Source: Winogradskyella haliclonae
GTDB lineage: Bacteria; Bacteroidota; Bacteroidia; Flavobacteriales; Flavobacteriaceae
Assembly: GCF_014635865.1 (NCBI RefSeq)
Contig: NZ_BMDQ01000004.1
Location: 107,492 to 171,491, forward strand
DNA: 64,000 nucleotides
Direction: 5' to 3'
A program made the position numbers and the translations under genes. Position 1 is the stretch's first letter. Each line of letters opens with the position of its first letter. Of the stretch, positions 1-9,182 are shown in pieces. The notes beneath the pieces are model-generated. The model made no database searches. It was not told the DNA's origin and saw only the letters and a list, made by a program, of their open reading frames with translations.

Positions 1-355
1 AATCATTATCCTCCTTAATAGTTCTAGTCACAACCTCAATGGCTTTCAATAATTTTTCTGTTGGGTTAGGCAAATTTGATGTAGAAAATACCAGCTGATA
101 CTCAATCCAAGCCCAATACCAAGATGTTAGATATAATAAAAGCTTGTGCTTACTTTCGAAATAACGGTAAATCGAACTCTCGTTAGAACCAATTTTAGCT
201 CCTAATTTTTTGAATGTAAAATTGTCAAAACCAATTTCATCAATTAAAAGGATACTATTGCCAATAATACGCTTTCCTAAATCTGAAGATTCTGGATCTT
301 TTAAAAAGATTTTTTCTGGAACCGAAATCTTAATAGTCGAGAGTAGATTTTTCAT
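1..355 (-). CDS. TetR/AcrR family transcriptional regulator (partial, C-terminus beyond left edge)
   Basis: Reading leftwards from the ATG at 355, the frame stays open to the window edge, giving the first 118 residues. Residues about 46-73 (FTFKKLGAKIGSNESSIYRY followed by FESKHKLL) are a typical TetR helix-turn-helix, in which the recognition helix ends in the YRYF motif and is followed by the aromatic start of the ligand-binding domain (LTSWYWAWIEYQL). An N-terminal extension of about 20 residues precedes the first helix. A -7 box and a perfect 13-bp palindrome lie just upstream, so autoregulation is likely. The inducer and targets cannot be inferred because the ligand domain is cut off and no divergent partner gene is adjacent. 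Confidence 0.85.
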   Translation of the reverse strand, partial: MKNLLSTIKISVPEKIFLKDPESSDLGKRIIGNSILLIDEIGFDNFTFKKLGAKIGSNESSIYRYFESKHKLLLYLTSWYWAWIEYQLVFSTSNLPNPTEKLLKAIEVVTRTIKEDND

Positions 356-373
356 ATTCAATAATTTAAAACG

Positions 374-394
374 CAAACTTAATAGTATTACTAT
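374..394 (-). promoter_or_regulatory. Promoter -7 box with adjoining palindromic operator of the TetR gene
   Basis: Read on the minus strand, TAAGTTTG (374-381) matches the Bacteroidota -7 consensus TAnnTTTG. Immediately upstream is the perfect palindrome ATAGTA-T-TACTAT (382-394), which would fall between the -7 and -33 elements. TetR-family repressors commonly bind such sites to repress themselves. The assignment to the adjacent TetR gene is inference from position. Confidence 0.5.
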
Positions 395-467
395 CAATTT
401 TGCGAATAATTAACATATATTTAAGCTAAAGACTCAGCTTAAGGTATTAATTCGATAAAAAACCTAG

Positions 468-1421
468 TTATTTTCTTGAAATCGCAGCTTTTTCCTTTAA
501 AGCTTGCTTAAAATCTGCACGGATAGTAAGTGCTTTGTCTATATATGATAATGCCTTTTCTTTGTTATTCTTGTGCTTGTAAATTTGAGCTAATCTATAA
601 TACGCCCATTCTTTAGGTACACCATCAGCTGCAGTATAGTTTTTGATATACTTAAGTAAACATTGTTCTCCTTTATTTAACTGAATGTTATAGTCTGCAG
701 AGACCTTACCCAATTGATAGTGTAATGCATTGCGGTTGTGCTTTTTCTGAGAAGCTTCAATCGTTTCAATAGCTTTTTGAGGTTTGTTTTGAGATTCGTA
801 TAGATTTGCTAATTTCTCAAAACAAGTAACAGAACCTCCAACTGCTACAGCCTTTTTATAATAGTTTTCTGCAAGCTCTGGCTCATCGTCATATTCATAG
901 ATATAGCCTTTAGCTAAATAACCATCTACTTTAGATAATACTTCTAATTCATTAGCATATTTCAATGATTTCTTTTTACTTCCTCCTACAATTCCTGGTA
1001 ATGACATATATAGTTCAACCAAAGCCCAACGTGTATCTATATGGTTGGGATCTAACTCAGCAGCTTTTAAAAATGCCTTTTTTACATCTCCAATAATTCC
1101 TAAAGCTCTTAGCTTACTAATGCTTAAAGCTTTCATCCCTAAGGCGCCACCATACTTGTAATGGTAGTTGGCGTTTTTAGCATCTAATTGCGTAAGTTTT
1201 TTGTATTGCTCGATAGCTTCATCCCACTTTTCTTGATAACCATATGCATCTCCTAATAACTCAATACCTTTTTTATCAGCGGTATTGTTAAGCACGTAAG
1301 CTTTCATTAATGCTTCAGCTTTTTTGTATTGTTTTTTATTGAAAAGTGTCTGAACACGGTCAAAATCTGTTTGACCAAACGCTACAATAGGAAACAATAG
1401 AAAGAGAATTATTTTTTTCAT
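468..1421 (-). CDS. Secreted tetratricopeptide-repeat protein
   Basis: This 317-residue protein has a Sec signal peptide (MKKIILFLLFPIVAFGQ) and no lipobox cysteine, so a periplasmic location is expected. The rest is a chain of TPR-like helix pairs, for example KKAEALMKAYVLNN, WDEAIEQYKKLTQLDAKNA, ELAENYYKKAVAVGG, QKAIETIEASQKKH and KEKALSYIDKALTIRADFKQ. TPR arrays act as protein-interaction scaffolds, and no catalytic motif is visible. The gene is transcribed away from the macroglobulin gene, from its own TATTTTTG -7 box only about 10 bases upstream of the ATG. The partner is unknown. Confidence 0.85.
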   Translation of the reverse strand: MKKIILFLLFPIVAFGQTDFDRVQTLFNKKQYKKAEALMKAYVLNNTADKKGIELLGDAYGYQEKWDEAIEQYKKLTQLDAKNANYHYKYGGALGMKALSISKLRALGIIGDVKKAFLKAAELDPNHIDTRWALVELYMSLPGIVGGSKKKSLKYANELEVLSKVDGYLAKGYIYEYDDEPELAENYYKKAVAVGGSVTCFEKLANLYESQNKPQKAIETIEASQKKHNRNALHYQLGKVSADYNIQLNKGEQCLLKYIKNYTAADGVPKEWAYYRLAQIYKHKNNKEKALSYIDKALTIRADFKQALKEKAAISRK

Positions 1422-1431
1422 ATACAGCTAA

Positions 1432-1439
1432 CAAAAATA
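1432..1439 (-). promoter_or_regulatory. Putative -7 promoter box (TATTTTTG) of the TPR gene
   Basis: The minus-strand octamer TATTTTTG fits TAnnTTTG exactly and ends 10 bases before the ATG at 1421, implying a very short leader. No convincing TTG -33 element is present at 18-22 bases, so the call rests on the -7 match and its position. Confidence 0.4.
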
Positions 1440-1556
1440 CAACTTGTATTATTATAAATGGACGCTATTATTTTTCTTTACTTACATCTGTTTCACTTAT
1501 AAAATTGCTAACTTCACTCATCTAAGTCACACATAGACTTAATTTGCATTTTTTGG

Positions 1557-1575
1557 AATACCTTTTGAAGGTATT
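1557..1575 (+). promoter_or_regulatory. Inverted repeat upstream of the macroglobulin gene
   Basis: AATACCTT and AAGGTATT form an 8-bp inverted repeat with a 3-base centre, 21 bases before the ATG at 1596. It overlaps sequences resembling a -7 region (TATTTTG just downstream). It could be an operator or a leader hairpin; nothing links it to a particular regulator. Confidence 0.3.
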
Positions 1576-1595
1576 TTGCAGTAAAACTGTTAAAC

Positions 1596-4500
1596 ATGAA
1601 ACACCCAATAATTACCTTGATATTAATTTGCTTTTCCACATTCATCTTAGCTCAAAATAAAAACTATGAAGAAGATTGGGCTACTGTAGCACGTTTTGAA
1701 AGAGATGGATTAACAAAATCAGCTTCTGAAGTTGTAAACAATATTTATAAAAAAGCAAAAGCTAAAAACAATTCTGTACAGATTGTAAAAGCTCTAATAT
1801 ACCAAAGTAAATACTTACAAATTCTCGAAGAAGATGCGCAATTAAAAATCGTAACTAATTTTAAAACAGAAATTGCATCACAGGATATAGTTACTAAACG
1901 TATTTTAGAAAATTTATTAGCAAAACTCTATTGGCAATATTATAATAATAACCGTTATATATTTTTAAATCGGTCAAAAACCGATGAACGTATCGGAGAT
2001 GATTTTAGGACATGGGATTTACAAACCTTATTTACAGAAATTCACCACTACTATAAACAATCTTTGCAAAATGGATTATTACTTCAGCAAGAGCCTTTAG
2101 AAAAGTACATGATACTTCTAAATGAAGTTGAGAACTCTAAATTATATAGGCCAACACTTTTTGATTTTTTAAGTCATAACGCATTAGAATTTTATCAAAG
2201 TAGTGAAAATGGTATTCACCAGCCTGTATATAAATTTAGTATTAATCAGCCAAAATATATAGCATCTGCAGATGAGTTTATGCACTTAAACATTAGTTCA
2301 AAAGATTCTATCAACCTTCAGTTGAATGCGCTAAAAATCTTTCAAAATATTTTGCGTTTTCATCAAAAAGATAAAACTTCTAAAGCCTATATCTCAACTA
2401 ATATCAAGCGTTTAAATTTTATAAAACAAAATGCAACTTTTAGTAATGTAGAAACTAAACTTGTAGACACCTATTCTAAAGAGTTAGAAAAAATAAACTC
2501 CCATGAGAATTCTAGTTTATACAGTTTCCAAATTGCCAAACAACTTCAAGAACTTGGTCAAAGGTACATTGCCAGCTCTGAAGAAAGTGAAAACGATTTG
2601 AGATGGAATATTAAAAATGCCTTAGAGATATGTGAGGCCACAATAACGAAATTTCCTAATAGTGATGGTGCTCAAAAATGTGATGTATTAAGAGAGCAAA
2701 TCCTCAATCCTATGCTGAGACTCAAAACTGAGAATCATATTCCACTTAATAAGCCTTCTCTGATTTTAGTGAATTACAAAAACCTTCAAACTCTAGATTT
2801 TAAAATTTATAAGATTAGTAAATCAAAACTTAGAAAGTTTAATAAACTATATAGTGAAGATGACAAATCTAAATTTCTAAAAAAACTTAAACCTCAGAAA
2901 TCTTTTACAAGCCAACTAAAAGACGAAAAAGATTACCAAAACCATAGTATAGAAATTGTACTTCCTGCTTTAGAAAACGGATTATTTCTTATTGCTGCTC
3001 ATACCAAGCGTGGTGTTTTTTCAACCACACATATCCAAGTGACTAATATGGCACTATTAGAGGCTCAAGAGAAAGACAAAGTTAGCTATCAAGTTATCAA
3101 TAGAAATAATGGACAACCTATTGTTGGTGCCGATGTGGAAGTATCTTATTCAATATCTTATGATAGAAATGCTAGACGAAAAGCCAGTTTTACCACAGAT
3201 CATCTTGGTCGTTTCGTTTTCTCTAAAACTAACAATAGTCACTATAACGTAGTAACAACAGTACGTTATGGTAAGGAGACTGCCGAATTTGGGCACTCTT
3301 ATATCAACAGACGCCATAGAGAAAATAATTCTAAGAAAATTACTTATAGAACTTTTATAATCACAGATAGAAGCATCTATAGGCCTGGTCAGACTATTTA
3401 TTTTAAAGGAATTGCTACTAAAACTGAGAATAAAAAAACAAGTGTTGCATCTAATGAAACTATTAATGCTGAATTATACGATGTTAATGGTCAAAAACTA
3501 GAAGAACTTAAATTTTTAACCAACGAATATGGGTCTTTTCATGGCGAATTTATTATACCAAATAGTGGCCTCAATGGAGAGTTTTCAATACATACAATCT
3601 CAGAAGTTTTAGGGTTTTCTTCGCACTACTTTGCTGTAGAAGAATACAAACGTCCAAAATTTGAAACACAATTTTCACCAGTTACAGAAACCTATAAAGT
3701 CAATGATAGTGTTACTGTAAAAGGAAACGCTATTGCCTTTGCCGGAAGTAATATCACAGATGCGAAAGTGGTCTATCGTGTAAAACGAAATGTGCAGTTT
3801 CCGCGTTGGCATTACTGGAGAAGACCAAGTTATAATTCTACTGCCCAAGAGATTTCGTTTGGTGAATTAAAAACAGACAACAAAGGCGAATTTGAAATCA
3901 CTTTTAAAGCTATCCCTGACGAAAAAGCAGATAAAGACAGTCTACCTATTTTTACTTACGAAATCACAGCAGAAGTTACCGATATTAATGGTGAAACTCG
4001 AAGCACAAGTACAACTGTACGTATAGGTTATCATGCACTAACAGCTAGTGTAATAGCTCCAGAGCGAATTGACAAATCTGAAAAAAAGACAGAACTAAGT
4101 ATTAGCACCCAAAACCTCAACGGCGAGTTTATCCCTGCAAAAGGAACATTGAAAATATACAAACTTCAACATCCCGAATATATATTACGACCAAGGCCAT
4201 GGTCTGCGCCAGATTATAAAAGCTTAAGTAAATCTGAGTTTAAAAAGCTATTTCCAAATTGGGCATACAATAACGAAAACCATCCTCAAAACTGGGAAAG
4301 AGGAAAAGAAATTTTCAAAACCAATTTTGATACTGAGGTATCAAAAAACATAGTCATAAAACGCATAAAAAATTGGAAATCTGGCACTTATATTATCATT
4401 TTAGAGACCAAAGATAAATTTGGTGAAGATGTAAAAGATCAGGCATACACATTTCTATATTCTGACACTGACAAGACAGTGGCAGATAACAAACTCTTTG

Positions 4501-7500
4501 ATGTAAGTATAGATAAGACAGAGTACCAAGCTGGAGATATAGCTAAACTCACTTTTGGAACACCCATAAAAGATAGTCATATTACAATTACCACAGAAAA
4601 ACATGGCGAAATTGTAGAAACCCAAGTCTTTGAATTAAGTGATTCTAAAAAACAAATACAAATCCCAGTTAACAAAGAAGATGTTGGAGGTTTTGTGGTA
4701 CATTACAGTTTTTCTAAAGCAAATTATTTAAAATCAGGTGCGGTTACCATAAATGTCCCCTATCCCAAAAAAGATTTACAAGTTGAAACTAATACGTTTA
4801 GAGATAAGTTACAACCAGGACAAGACGAAACATGGAGCTTCAAGATTAAAGGCCCAAAAAGTGATAAAGTAACTGCAGAGGTTTTAGCTAGCATGTACGA
4901 CGCTTCCTTAGATGAGTTTAGAGCTCATGATTGGAGCTTCTCACCTATCAACAGACCAAATTATTACTCAAGAATTAATAAAAATGGCGCCCAAAGTTAT
5001 GGTGTAGTCAATTTTAGAAACGCAAATTATTTTAGGACAACCAAGAGTTATACTTATCAAGGTTTTGATACATGGAATTGGTTTGGATTTTATTTTGGAA
5101 ACGAAAGATTATCGCGTCGTTACTATTATAATGCCGTAAAATCTATCGAATCTAAGGTATCAGCATCAATTGATGCATCAATAAAAGGAGATACAATAAA
5201 AGGAGTTATTACAGAGTATACAGGTGAAGCATTACCTGGAGTAAACATATTACTAAAAGGAACAACAACAGGTACAACCACAAACTTTGATGGGGAGTTT
5301 AAAATTGAAGCTAAGAAAGGTAATGTACTCGTATTCTCTTTTATAGGAATGAAAACCATTGAATACAGGGTTGACAAAAACAATTTTTTACGAGTAATAC
5401 TTGCAAATAATGATGCAGCTTTAGATGAAGTTGTAATAACTGGTTATGCTACAAGCAAAAGAAAAAAGTCTTCTGTTAGCAGTGTTAGGGTTGATGCTAT
5501 GCTAGAAGCTGAAGAAGAAGTTGATTTAGAAGCTCCATTTGCAATGAATATTGCTGGTCCTGTTCGCGAGATAGACGTTACTGGAAATAATTCAGTATCA
5601 GATTCAAATATAAACCCCAAAAAAGCTTTAGTTCAAATCCGAAAAAACCTTCAAGAAACAGCGTTTTTCTTTCCACAGTTGCAAACGGATAAAGACGGTA
5701 ATGTGAGTTTTAATTTTAAAGCGCCAGAAGCGTTGACTAAATGGAAACTGCAGTTATTAGCACATACCAAAACTCTAGAGAGTGCAACAGCGCAATACGA
5801 AGCTGTGACTCAAAAAGAATTAATGGTGTTACCTAACGCCCCTCGCTTTTTACGTCAAGGCGATGAGATTGTAATTAGCACTAAAATTGCTAATCTTACA
5901 GATAAAAAACTACCAGGTATTGCCCGACTTGAGCTTACTGATGCTGTCACTGGAAAACAAATCATTCAAATAATAAAGGGTGAAGAGAATCGAAGCTACA
6001 CGTTAATGACAGAGTTAATAGAAAAAGAGTTTACTGTCGATGCAAAAGGTAACACCCAAGTTTCATGGAAATTAGAAATCCCTGATAATCTTCAAGCTAT
6101 ACAATATAAAATCACTGCAATAAGTGTCGATTTTGAAAATGAAACTCAGTTTAGCGACGGTGAACAAAACGTCTTACCTGTATTAACCAATAGACTATTA
6201 GTGACGGAAACCTTACCAATGTGGGTGCGCTCTAATCAGACAAAGACATTTACTTTAGATAAGTTAGCGTCTTCAACTTCTACCACATTAAAAAATCACA
6301 AGCTTACTTTAGAAATTACATCTAATCCCGCTTGGTATGCTGTGCAAGCGTTGCCTTATTTAATGGAATATCCCTATGACTGTAGTGAGCAAACATTTAG
6401 TCGTTATTACGCCAATGCTTTGGCACAACACATTACCAAGTCTCATCCAAAAATTGAAGCTGTCTTTAATCAATGGAAATCTACTGACGCACTTATTTCT
6501 AGTTTAGAAAAAAACCAGGAGCTAAAATCATTATTAATAGAAGAAACACCTTGGCTCCGTGATGCACAATCCGAAATTGAGCAGAAAAAACGCATAGCGC
6601 TATTATTCGATTTAAACAAGATGAATAATGAGTTACAATCGTCTATCCTCAAACTAAAGAACAATCAATACAGTTCTGGTGCTTGGCCTTGGTTTAATGG
6701 TGGAAGAGATAATAGATACATCACCCAACATATTATTTCTGGGTTTGGCCACTTAAAACAACTTGGAGTCATTACGACAGCGCAAAGCGACGAGAAATCT
6801 CAAATGGTTGAAAAAGCCATTCAATACTTGGACAAAGAATTTGTAAAAGAATATAAGAACCTTAAAAAATATAGCTCTAAAGTAGATTTAGACAAAGACC
6901 ATTTATCCTACACACAAATGCACTATTTATATGTGCGTAGTTTTTATCCAGACATTACAACTTCTAATGAGGTTAACAAAATAATGGATTACTACAAAAG
7001 TCAAATTCATAAGTATTGGTTGAGTCGCTCACTATATGCCAAAGGTCTAATGGCATTAATTATGCATAGAAGTAATGATAGTAAAACCTCTAGTAAAATC
7101 CTGAAGTCTTTAAAAGAGAATAGTATTACTTCAGACGAATTGGGTATGTATTGGAAAGCCAATACAGCATCTTGGTATTGGCATCAAGCGCCAATAGAAA
7201 CACAAGCACTATTAATTGAAGCCTTTTCAGAAATTGAAAACGATACTGAAACGATTGACAACCTTAAGATATGGTTACTTAAAAATAAGCAAACCAATAA
7301 ATGGGAAACAACTAAAGCGACTGCTGAAGCAGTTTATGCCTTGCTACTTCAAGGTAGTGAATGGCTAGATGTCACAGAAGCTGTAGATGTGACTGTTGGA
7401 AATGAAGTTATTACACCTTCAAAATTAGAAAATGTAAAGGTTGAAGCCGGCACAGGCTATTTCAAAACCTCTTGGAATGGAAATGATGTAAAAGCTGAAC

Positions 7501-8021
7501 AAGCAAAAGTCACGCTATCTAAAAAAGGAGAAGGTATCGCTTGGGGTGCCATGTACTGGCAATATTTTGAAGATTTAGATAAAATAACCTCAGCAGAAAC
7601 ACCACTAAAACTAGAGAAAAAACTATTCTTAAAAACAAATACAGATCGTGGTGAAGAGATTTCAGAAATCACAGAAGACACCAAACTCAATGTTGGTGAT
7701 TTGGTTAAAGTTAGGATAGAATTGCGAAGTGATCGCGATATGGAATTCTTACATCTTAAAGATATGCGTGCCGCTGGTTTTGAACCTATCAACGTGCTAT
7801 CGCAATACAAGTGGCAAGATGGTTTAGGTTACTATGAGAGCACAAAAGATGCGGCAACTAACTTCTTTATAGACTTTTTGCCAAAAGGTGTTTATGTTTT
7901 TGAATATGATTTGCGTGTTAATAATGCCGGTGACATGAGTAATGGCATTACAACAATACAGTCTATGTATGCCCCAGAATTTAGCAGTCATAGTGAAGGC
8001 GTTAGAGTTACTGTAGAGTAA
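1596..8021 (+). CDS. Alpha-2-macroglobulin family protein with inserted carboxypeptidase-regulatory-like domain
   Basis: This 2141-residue protein has a Sec signal peptide (residues 1-19, no lipobox), unlike the lipoprotein form known from Escherichia coli. An all-helical N-terminal region of about 350 residues precedes macroglobulin beta domains; the MG2 signature YRPGQTIYFKG lies near residue 595. A SusC-type CarboxypepD_reg-like domain spans about 1200-1275 and ends in LDEVVITGY, the sequence normally seen at the plug junction of Bacteroidota TonB-dependent receptors. The MG7-like segment (FPQLQTDKDGNVSF, about 1355) and the thioester motif CSEQ (Cys about 1596) follow, then the helical thioester domain and the receptor-binding-like C-terminus. 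The thioester suggests a periplasmic protease trap. The insert lies where a bait region is expected. The gene stands alone. Confidence 0.93.
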   Translation: MKHPIITLILICFSTFILAQNKNYEEDWATVARFERDGLTKSASEVVNNIYKKAKAKNNSVQIVKALIYQSKYLQILEEDAQLKIVTNFKTEIASQDIVTKRILENLLAKLYWQYYNNNRYIFLNRSKTDERIGDDFRTWDLQTLFTEIHHYYKQSLQNGLLLQQEPLEKYMILLNEVENSKLYRPTLFDFLSHNALEFYQSSENGIHQPVYKFSINQPKYIASADEFMHLNISSKDSINLQLNALKIFQNILRFHQKDKTSKAYISTNIKRLNFIKQNATFSNVETKLVDTYSKELEKINSHENSSLYSFQIAKQLQELGQRYIASSEESENDLRWNIKNALEICEATITKFPNSDGAQKCDVLREQILNPMLRLKTENHIPLNKPSLILVNYKNLQTLDFKIYKISKSKLRKFNKLYSEDDKSKFLKKLKPQKSFTSQLKDEKDYQNHSIEIVLPALENGLFLIAAHTKRGVFSTTHIQVTNMALLEAQEKDKVSYQVINRNNGQPIVGADVEVSYSISYDRNARRKASFTTDHLGRFVFSKTNNSHYNVVTTVRYGKETAEFGHSYINRRHRENNSKKITYRTFIITDRSIYRPGQTIYFKGIATKTENKKTSVASNETINAELYDVNGQKLEELKFLTNEYGSFHGEFIIPNSGLNGEFSIHTISEVLGFSSHYFAVEEYKRPKFETQFSPVTETYKVNDSVTVKGNAIAFAGSNITDAKVVYRVKRNVQFPRWHYWRRPSYNSTAQEISFGELKTDNKGEFEITFKAIPDEKADKDSLPIFTYEITAEVTDINGETRSTSTTVRIGYHALTASVIAPERIDKSEKKTELSISTQNLNGEFIPAKGTLKIYKLQHPEYILRPRPWSAPDYKSLSKSEFKKLFPNWAYNNENHPQNWERGKEIFKTNFDTEVSKNIVIKRIKNWKSGTYIIILETKDKFGEDVKDQAYTFLYSDTDKTVADNKLFDVSIDKTEYQAGDIAKLTFGTPIKDSHITITTEKHGEIVETQVFELSDSKKQIQIPVNKEDVGGFVVHYSFSKANYLKSGAVTINVPYPKKDLQVETNTFRDKLQPGQDETWSFKIKGPKSDKVTAEVLASMYDASLDEFRAHDWSFSPINRPNYYSRINKNGAQSYGVVNFRNANYFRTTKSYTYQGFDTWNWFGFYFGNERLSRRYYYNAVKSIESKVSASIDASIKGDTIKGVITEYTGEALPGVNILLKGTTTGTTTNFDGEFKIEAKKGNVLVFSFIGMKTIEYRVDKNNFLRVILANNDAALDEVVITGYATSKRKKSSVSSVRVDAMLEAEEEVDLEAPFAMNIAGPVREIDVTGNNSVSDSNINPKKALVQIRKNLQETAFFFPQLQTDKDGNVSFNFKAPEALTKWKLQLLAHTKTLESATAQYEAVTQKELMVLPNAPRFLRQGDEIVISTKIANLTDKKLPGIARLELTDAVTGKQIIQIIKGEENRSYTLMTELIEKEFTVDAKGNTQVSWKLEIPDNLQAIQYKITAISVDFENETQFSDGEQNVLPVLTNRLLVTETLPMWVRSNQTKTFTLDKLASSTSTTLKNHKLTLEITSNPAWYAVQALPYLMEYPYDCSEQTFSRYYANALAQHITKSHPKIEAVFNQWKSTDALISSLEKNQELKSLLIEETPWLRDAQSEIEQKKRIALLFDLNKMNNELQSSILKLKNNQYSSGAWPWFNGGRDNRYITQHIISGFGHLKQLGVITTAQSDEKSQMVEKAIQYLDKEFVKEYKNLKKYSSKVDLDKDHLSYTQMHYLYVRSFYPDITTSNEVNKIMDYYKSQIHKYWLSRSLYAKGLMALIMHRSNDSKTSSKILKSLKENSITSDELGMYWKANTASWYWHQAPIETQALLIEAFSEIENDTETIDNLKIWLLKNKQTNKWETTKATAEAVYALLLQGSEWLDVTEAVDVTVGNEVITPSKLENVKVEAGTGYFKTSWNGNDVKAEQAKVTLSKKGEGIAWGAMYWQYFEDLDKITSAETPLKLEKKLFLKTNTDRGEEISEITEDTKLNVGDLVKVRIELRSDRDMEFLHLKDMRAAGFEPINVLSQYKWQDGLGYYESTKDAATNFFIDFLPKGVYVFEYDLRVNNAGDMSNGITTIQSMYAPEFSSHSEGVRVTVE

Positions 8022-8118
8022 TATTTGTTAGTTTATCGGCTTGAAATCGACAACATACAAGTGAGATCAAAAAATATAATTTGTATCTTACTTATCTAAC
8101 TAATAAAATTTTACAATT

Positions 8119-8493
8119 ATGAATTCAAAAGTTTTTATGGTTCTAAGAATCTTACTAGGCGTTTTTATCCTTGTATTTGGCGTAAATAAATTTGCTGGGT
8201 TTTTACCTCCACCTGAAGGGATGTCTGCAGATGCAGGTGCCTATTTTGGGGCATTAACTAATGCAAAAGTAATGGACCTTGTTGGTGTAGTTGAAATCAT
8301 TGCCGGACTTGCATTAATCTTAAATAAGTTTGGAGCATTATTAGCGCTTATACTCATGAGTATTTCTGTAAACGCAGCATTATTTCATGCTACTTTAGAC
8401 CCAGGAAATATAGCTCCTGCTCTAGCACTATTAGTTTTAAATATTGCTGTACTATACGGTTACAAAGACAAATACAAAGCTTTGCTAAGCTAA
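8119..8493 (+). CDS. DoxX family membrane protein
   Basis: This 124-residue protein has four predicted membrane helices: residues about 5-24 (VLRILLGVFILVFGVNKF), 50-67 (VMDLVGVVEIIAGLALIL), 70-90 and 95-112. The FGVNKF segment in helix 1 and the VGVVEIIAGLALI segment in helix 2 are typical of the DoxX/SURF4-like group of small membrane proteins in Flavobacteriaceae. The biochemical role of this subgroup is not established; some DoxX relatives are linked to thiol or quinone redox. A strong terminator follows, and the gene appears monocistronic. Confidence 0.85.
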   Translation: MNSKVFMVLRILLGVFILVFGVNKFAGFLPPPEGMSADAGAYFGALTNAKVMDLVGVVEIIAGLALILNKFGALLALILMSISVNAALFHATLDPGNIAPALALLVLNIAVLYGYKDKYKALLS

Positions 8494-8510
8494 TACACAA
8501 CTAAAAGAAT

Positions 8511-8543
8511 AAAAAAAGAGGCTTGTACAAGCCTCTTTTTTAT
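8511..8543. terminator. Bidirectional intrinsic terminator
   Basis: AAAGAGGCTTG and CAAGCCTCTTT form a long perfect stem with a very short loop, flanked by A-tracts on the left and T-tracts on the right. It lies between the convergent DoxX and DinB-like genes and can serve both; it overlaps the last bases of the DinB-like gene. Confidence 0.9.
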
Positions 8544-9094
8544 TTAATACGTTTAGAAATCATTGCCAATTGCCCCATATGATTGGCCTGATGCTCCATA
8601 ACATGAAACCATGCCCAATGGTTGGTCATACCACCATTACTTTCAGCAAACCAAGCGTCATCTTTTTCTTTTAAAAGTTTTTTTGTTTTCGCCCTAACTT
8701 CATCATAGATGTCTAAATAATACTGAATAGGTTTTCCAACAAACTCTTTACGGGCTTTATCGCCAAGACTTAAAGCTGTACCCCATTTTGCGTCTTCATC
8801 TTTATTAAATTGTCTCCCTTCAAAAGTGTAAACCTGATAATAGGCTTCCGTTGCTGCCAAATGGTAAATCATAGCACCTGGTGTATTGGCATTTTCATCT
8901 AAAAGAAAGTCAGTACCGTTTTGGTCTAGATTTCTAACAATACGCTCAACTCTAGCCTTTAATCCATCTAACATGGAAACCATGTTGCCTATATCATTTG
9001 AATAGCCTTTAGGGGGTTTTACATCATATTGTGCGTTAGAAATTGTGAAAAAGCAAACGAAAAGAATGCTGAAAATAAACTTAGAATGTTTCAT
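8540..9094 (-). CDS. Secreted DinB-family four-helix protein
   Basis: This 184-residue protein starts at the ATG at 9094 (MKHSKFIFSILFVCFFTISNA), which begins a clean Sec signal peptide. An upstream in-frame ATG at 9133 would bury that signal behind 13 polar residues and is less likely. The mature part has the DinB/YfiT metal-site pattern: a first histidine in YHLAATEAYY and the cluster HVMEHQANHMGQ near the C-terminus. Cytoplasmic members use this fold as thiol-dependent transferases (for example with bacillithiol), but the exported subgroup has no known function. The stop codon lies inside the shared terminator. Confidence 0.85.
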   Translation of the reverse strand: MKHSKFIFSILFVCFFTISNAQYDVKPPKGYSNDIGNMVSMLDGLKARVERIVRNLDQNGTDFLLDENANTPGAMIYHLAATEAYYQVYTFEGRQFNKDEDAKWGTALSLGDKARKEFVGKPIQYYLDIYDEVRAKTKKLLKEKDDAWFAESNGGMTNHWAWFHVMEHQANHMGQLAMISKRIK

Positions 9095-9182
9095 TGATTG
9101 CTGTTTTGGTTTATATAAATGTAAATCGAACATCTCAATTTTTGAGAGGACTTAACAACAACTTAACGAAACATAAAACGCA

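Noticed and set aside
5194..5450. SusC-like sequence ending in LDEVVITGY, suggesting a TonB-dependent receptor
   Set aside because: No plug or beta-barrel follows; the frame continues into alpha-2-macroglobulin domains with a thioester.
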